Shown piece by piece: positions 3,894 through 5,675 of a stretch of 5,675 nt of DNA. How positions within the stretch are numbered: the stretch's first letter is position 1; the number at the start of each line of letters is the position of its first letter. The notes beneath the pieces were generated by a model, which saw nothing but the letters and a program-made list of their open reading frames with translations, searched no databases and was not told where the DNA came from. The stretch lies in the NCBI GenBank assembly GCA_040756085.1, contig JBFMAE010000141.1, positions 1 to 5,675 of the forward strand. Direction: 5' to 3'. Position numbers and translations under genes: made by a program. The DNA is from JBFMAE01 sp040756085 (lineage in GTDB: Bacteria; Desulfobacterota; BSN033; UBA1163).

Positions 3894-5162
3894 GATTCGG
3901 CCTTTGAGGTTTTCCGGAAGATATTCCTCTTCAACAAAGTGGTCTGGATAATCATGCGGGTACTTATAACCTTTCCCATATCCCAGATCCTTCATCAATG
4001 TAGTGGGGGCATTTCGGATATGAAGGGGAACAGGCATATTCTCAAGCTCCCGAACATCTTTCTGAACCCCCTGAAATGCGGTATAAAGGGCATTCGACTT
4101 TGGAGCAGTGGCAAGGTAGACAGTCGCCTGGGCAAGAGCCAGATCCCCTTCGGGCAGGCCGATGAAGTGTAAGGCCTCCATTGCCGCAACCGCCACCTGT
4201 AATGCCTGGGGATCTGCATTTCCCACATCCTCTGAGGCAAACCGGATCATCCGCCGTGCGATGTAGAGAGGATCCTCTCCAGCCTCCAGCATCCTTCCGA
4301 GCCAATAAAGGGCTGCATCTGGATCGCTTCCTCTCAGGCTCTTGTGAAAAGCGGAGATGAGATTATAATGTTCCTCGCCCGACTTATCGTAAAGAAAGGC
4401 TTTTCTCTGGAGGACCTCCTCCAGATCTCCCTTCTTGATATGGCGAAAGCCTTTCGTATCCGGAGAAGTGGTGAGGACGATCATTTCCAGGGTATTCAGC
4501 CCCACCCTTCCATCTCCATTGGCCATCCGGCAGATCCCTTTGATTACCTCCGGTTCGATCACCGTCGGGTATTTTCCCAGCCCCCTCTCCTTGTCGGTAA
4601 GACCCCGTTTCAAGATCATCTCAATCTCGTCTTCGGTTAGGGGATGGAGGGTGAAGACCTTGGTACGGGAGAGCAGGGGAGAGATCACTTCGAAAGATGG
4701 ATTTTCTGTGGTCGCACCGATGAGGATGATCGTTCCCTTCTCCACATGGGGGAGGAAGGCATCCTGCTGAGCTTTGTTGAACCGATGAATCTCATCCACA
4801 AAAAGGATTGTCCTCCTCTTCTGATACTTCCATTCCTCATTGGCCTCATGGATCACCTCCTTGATCTCTTTTACGCCGGAGAGGACAGCGCTGAAGGCGA
4901 TGAATTGGGCACCGGTGGTCGAGGCGATGATCATCGCTAAGGTGGTTTTGCCAGACCCGGGAGGCCCCCATAAAATCATCGAGGGAAGGTGATCGGATTC
5001 AATCGCCTGACGGAGAATTCTTCCCTGACCCAGAAGATGATCCTGGCCGACGAACTCCTCCAAGACCCTTGGCCTTATCCGGTCGGCAAGGGGAGCTTCT
5101 CTCTCCAACAGTTCCCTCCCCTTCTTCTCGAAAAGATCAGCCTGTTTTTTCAACAAGCCCAC
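3807..5162 (-). CDS. rarA: replication-associated recombination protein A (AAA+ ATPase)
   Basis: A full-length RarA/MgsA, 451 residues against about 440-450 for the family. RarA is a cytosolic tetrameric ATPase that acts at stalled replication forks with SSB. The AAA+ module shows the RIRPRVLEEFVGQDHLLG opening (28-45), Walker A GPPGSGKT (66-73), Walker B ILFVDEIHRF (119-128), sensor 1 GATTEN (149-154), the arginine finger in LLSR (163-166) and sensor 2 GDGRVGLNTLE (216-226; GDxRxALNxLE is commoner). The C-terminal oligomerisation part has SDPDAALYWLGRMLEAGEDP (279-298), RRMIRFASEDVGNADP and NAPTTLMKDLGYGKGYKYPH (384-403). GTG 5162 overlaps the AGAGGGG ribosome site (5168-5162); the TTG at 5156 is spaced 7 bp from AGAGG and may be the true start, giving 449 residues. 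The last 25 or so codons are duplicated downstream at 3291-3380. Confidence 0.96.
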   Translation of the reverse strand: MGLLKKQADLFEKKGRELLEREAPLADRIRPRVLEEFVGQDHLLGQGRILRQAIESDHLPSMILWGPPGSGKTTLAMIIASTTGAQFIAFSAVLSGVKEIKEVIHEANEEWKYQKRRTILFVDEIHRFNKAQQDAFLPHVEKGTIILIGATTENPSFEVISPLLSRTKVFTLHPLTEDEIEMILKRGLTDKERGLGKYPTVIEPEVIKGICRMANGDGRVGLNTLEMIVLTTSPDTKGFRHIKKGDLEEVLQRKAFLYDKSGEEHYNLISAFHKSLRGSDPDAALYWLGRMLEAGEDPLYIARRMIRFASEDVGNADPQALQVAVAAMEALHFIGLPEGDLALAQATVYLATAPKSNALYTAFQGVQKDVRELENMPVPLHIRNAPTTLMKDLGYGKGYKYPHDYPDHFVEEEYLPENLKGRIYYRPSDQGLEKEIKKRLEGWRRNKSVKK

Positions 5163-5186
5163 CCCTCTTTATGGGATTAAGGAATT

Positions 5187-5230
5187 GAGATTAGGGGTTA
5201 GCTAATCTCCAATCCCCAACACCTAACCCC
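5187..5230. promoter_or_regulatory. two competing stem-loops between the suhB-like gene and rarA
   Basis: GAGATTA (5187-5193) pairs perfectly with TAATCTC (5203-5209). GGGGTTAG (5194-5201) pairs perfectly with CTAACCCC (5223-5230), the latter including the stop codon of the phosphatase gene. The arms interleave and the connecting loops are too short for both stems to form together, so the structures are alternatives. Neither ends in a T run, so they are not ordinary terminators. The sequence may also be a simple degenerate repeat. Confidence 0.35.
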
Positions 5231-5675
5231 ACGTTTTTGTATTAAGCTCTTGGATAACTTCAAGCATCTCCTGGTGAATCAAACCGTTGGAAGCAAGGAT
5301 CTCTTCAGAATAGATGTTGAAGGGCCGACCTTGAAAATCGGTCACTCTTCCTCCTGCTTCGGTCACCATCAGGCTTCCTGCAGCCACATCCCAGGGGTGG
5401 AGTTTCAATTCCCAGAATCCATCAAAACGGCCAGCTGCCAGATAGCAGAGATCAATGGCTGCAGAACCTGGCCTGCGGATGGCAAAACTCCTGGCGATGA
5501 ACTGGCGAAAATAACGGAGATAAAAATCGGTATGTTCTCGCACATCGTAGGGAAAACCGGTAGAAAGAAAACTCCGGTTCAGATCACCGACTCGAGAAAC
5601 AGAAAGCCGATTTCCGTTGAGATAGGCCCCCCCTCCTCTTTCAGCAACGAAAAGTTCATCGAGGATGGGATTATA
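5223..5675 (-). CDS. suhB: inositol monophosphatase family protein (SuhB-like), C-terminal part
   Basis: The gene runs off the right edge of the window; 150 C-terminal residues are visible and the frame is open to position 5675. The codon at 5543 is an internal GTG (valine), not a start. Visible family features are YNPILDELFVAERGGGAYLN (1-20), GFPYDVREH (40-48), RRPGSAAIDLCYLAAGRFDG (67-86) and the metal-binding WDVAAGSLMVTEAGG (95-109, with D96). These place it in the Mg2+-dependent IMPase/SuhB phosphatases, which hydrolyse inositol monophosphates; E. coli SuhB also works in rRNA antitermination. The DPLDGT motif and other metal ligands lie beyond the window. A run of seven G sits in the GGGAYL codons. 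It is 60 bp upstream of rarA on the same strand and likely in its operon. Members acting on fructose-1,6-bisphosphate or PAP cannot be excluded, so the symbol is tentative. Confidence 0.88.
   Translation of the reverse strand, partial: YNPILDELFVAERGGGAYLNGNRLSVSRVGDLNRSFLSTGFPYDVREHTDFYLRYFRQFIARSFAIRRPGSAAIDLCYLAAGRFDGFWELKLHPWDVAAGSLMVTEAGGRVTDFQGRPFNIYSEEILASNGLIHQEMLEVIQELNTKTWG

Noticed and set aside
3939..4940. Plus-strand and alternate minus-strand frames across rarA
   Set aside because: All lie within a full-length RarA with every AAA+ motif intact; the other frames show no family features.
5187..5230. H-type pseudoknot using both stems at once
   Set aside because: On the minus-strand RNA the arms for the two stems are separated by 1 and 0 nt, leaving no loop long enough to cross an 8-bp stem.
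5223..5543. Phosphatase gene starting at 5543 as a complete 106-residue protein
   Set aside because: The frame continues without a stop to the window edge with clear family sequence; the codon at 5543 is an internal valine.
1..5675. CRISPR array, tRNA or rRNA genes
   Set aside because: No regularly spaced repeats, cloverleaf pattern or conserved rRNA sequence was seen on either strand by eye.

Overview
The window looks like bacterial chromosome with accessory DNA on the left and housekeeping genes on the right. Base composition is uneven: an AT-rich toxin-antitoxin pair, a GC-rich recombination site, and moderate-GC core genes. The protein types would fit an anaerobic or environmental lineage such as Desulfobacterota or Nitrospirota. 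That placement is an impression; nothing here fixes the taxon.

Left part (1-1710), plus strand, reads like a piece of an integron gene-cassette array, although no integrase or attI lies in the window. A RelE/ParE toxin and a Phd/YefM antitoxin overlap by 4 bp, with the toxin first. They sit behind a consensus -35 box and a perfect 17-bp palindrome that covers the -10 region and ends 2 bp before the toxin ATG. Five bases after the antitoxin stop begins an 85-bp attC-like site (ACCTAAC ... GTTAGGC). Next comes a DUF1003 two-helix membrane protein gene, bounded by a perfect 12-bp inverted repeat that contains the attC core boxes. The site that should close this cassette appears broken by two insertions. 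If both are removed in thought, an 81-bp site with perfect core boxes is recovered. The second insertion (1605-1703) has 18-bp terminal inverted repeats and resembles a MITE.

Middle part (1711-3393): a PLP-dependent enzyme of the D-cysteine desulfhydrase / ACC deaminase family (plus strand) is followed by about 540 bp of gene debris. On the minus strand this holds the N-terminal part of a small protein gene (possibly DUF5618) fused to the C-terminal tail of an IS30-type transposase, a weak terminator, a perfect palindrome, and a decayed copy of the 3' end of rarA.

Right part (3394-5675), minus strand, is a likely operon read right to left: the C-terminal half of an inositol monophosphatase family (SuhB-like) gene cut by the window edge, then rarA (AAA+ replication-recombination factor), then a 114-residue coiled-coil protein. 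The rarA 3' end occurs twice as a 67-bp direct repeat (57/67 identical) exactly 513 bp apart, with the coiled-coil gene between. This pattern suggests that the coiled-coil segment entered at the end of rarA, supplied a fresh gene end, and left the old end behind as a remnant.
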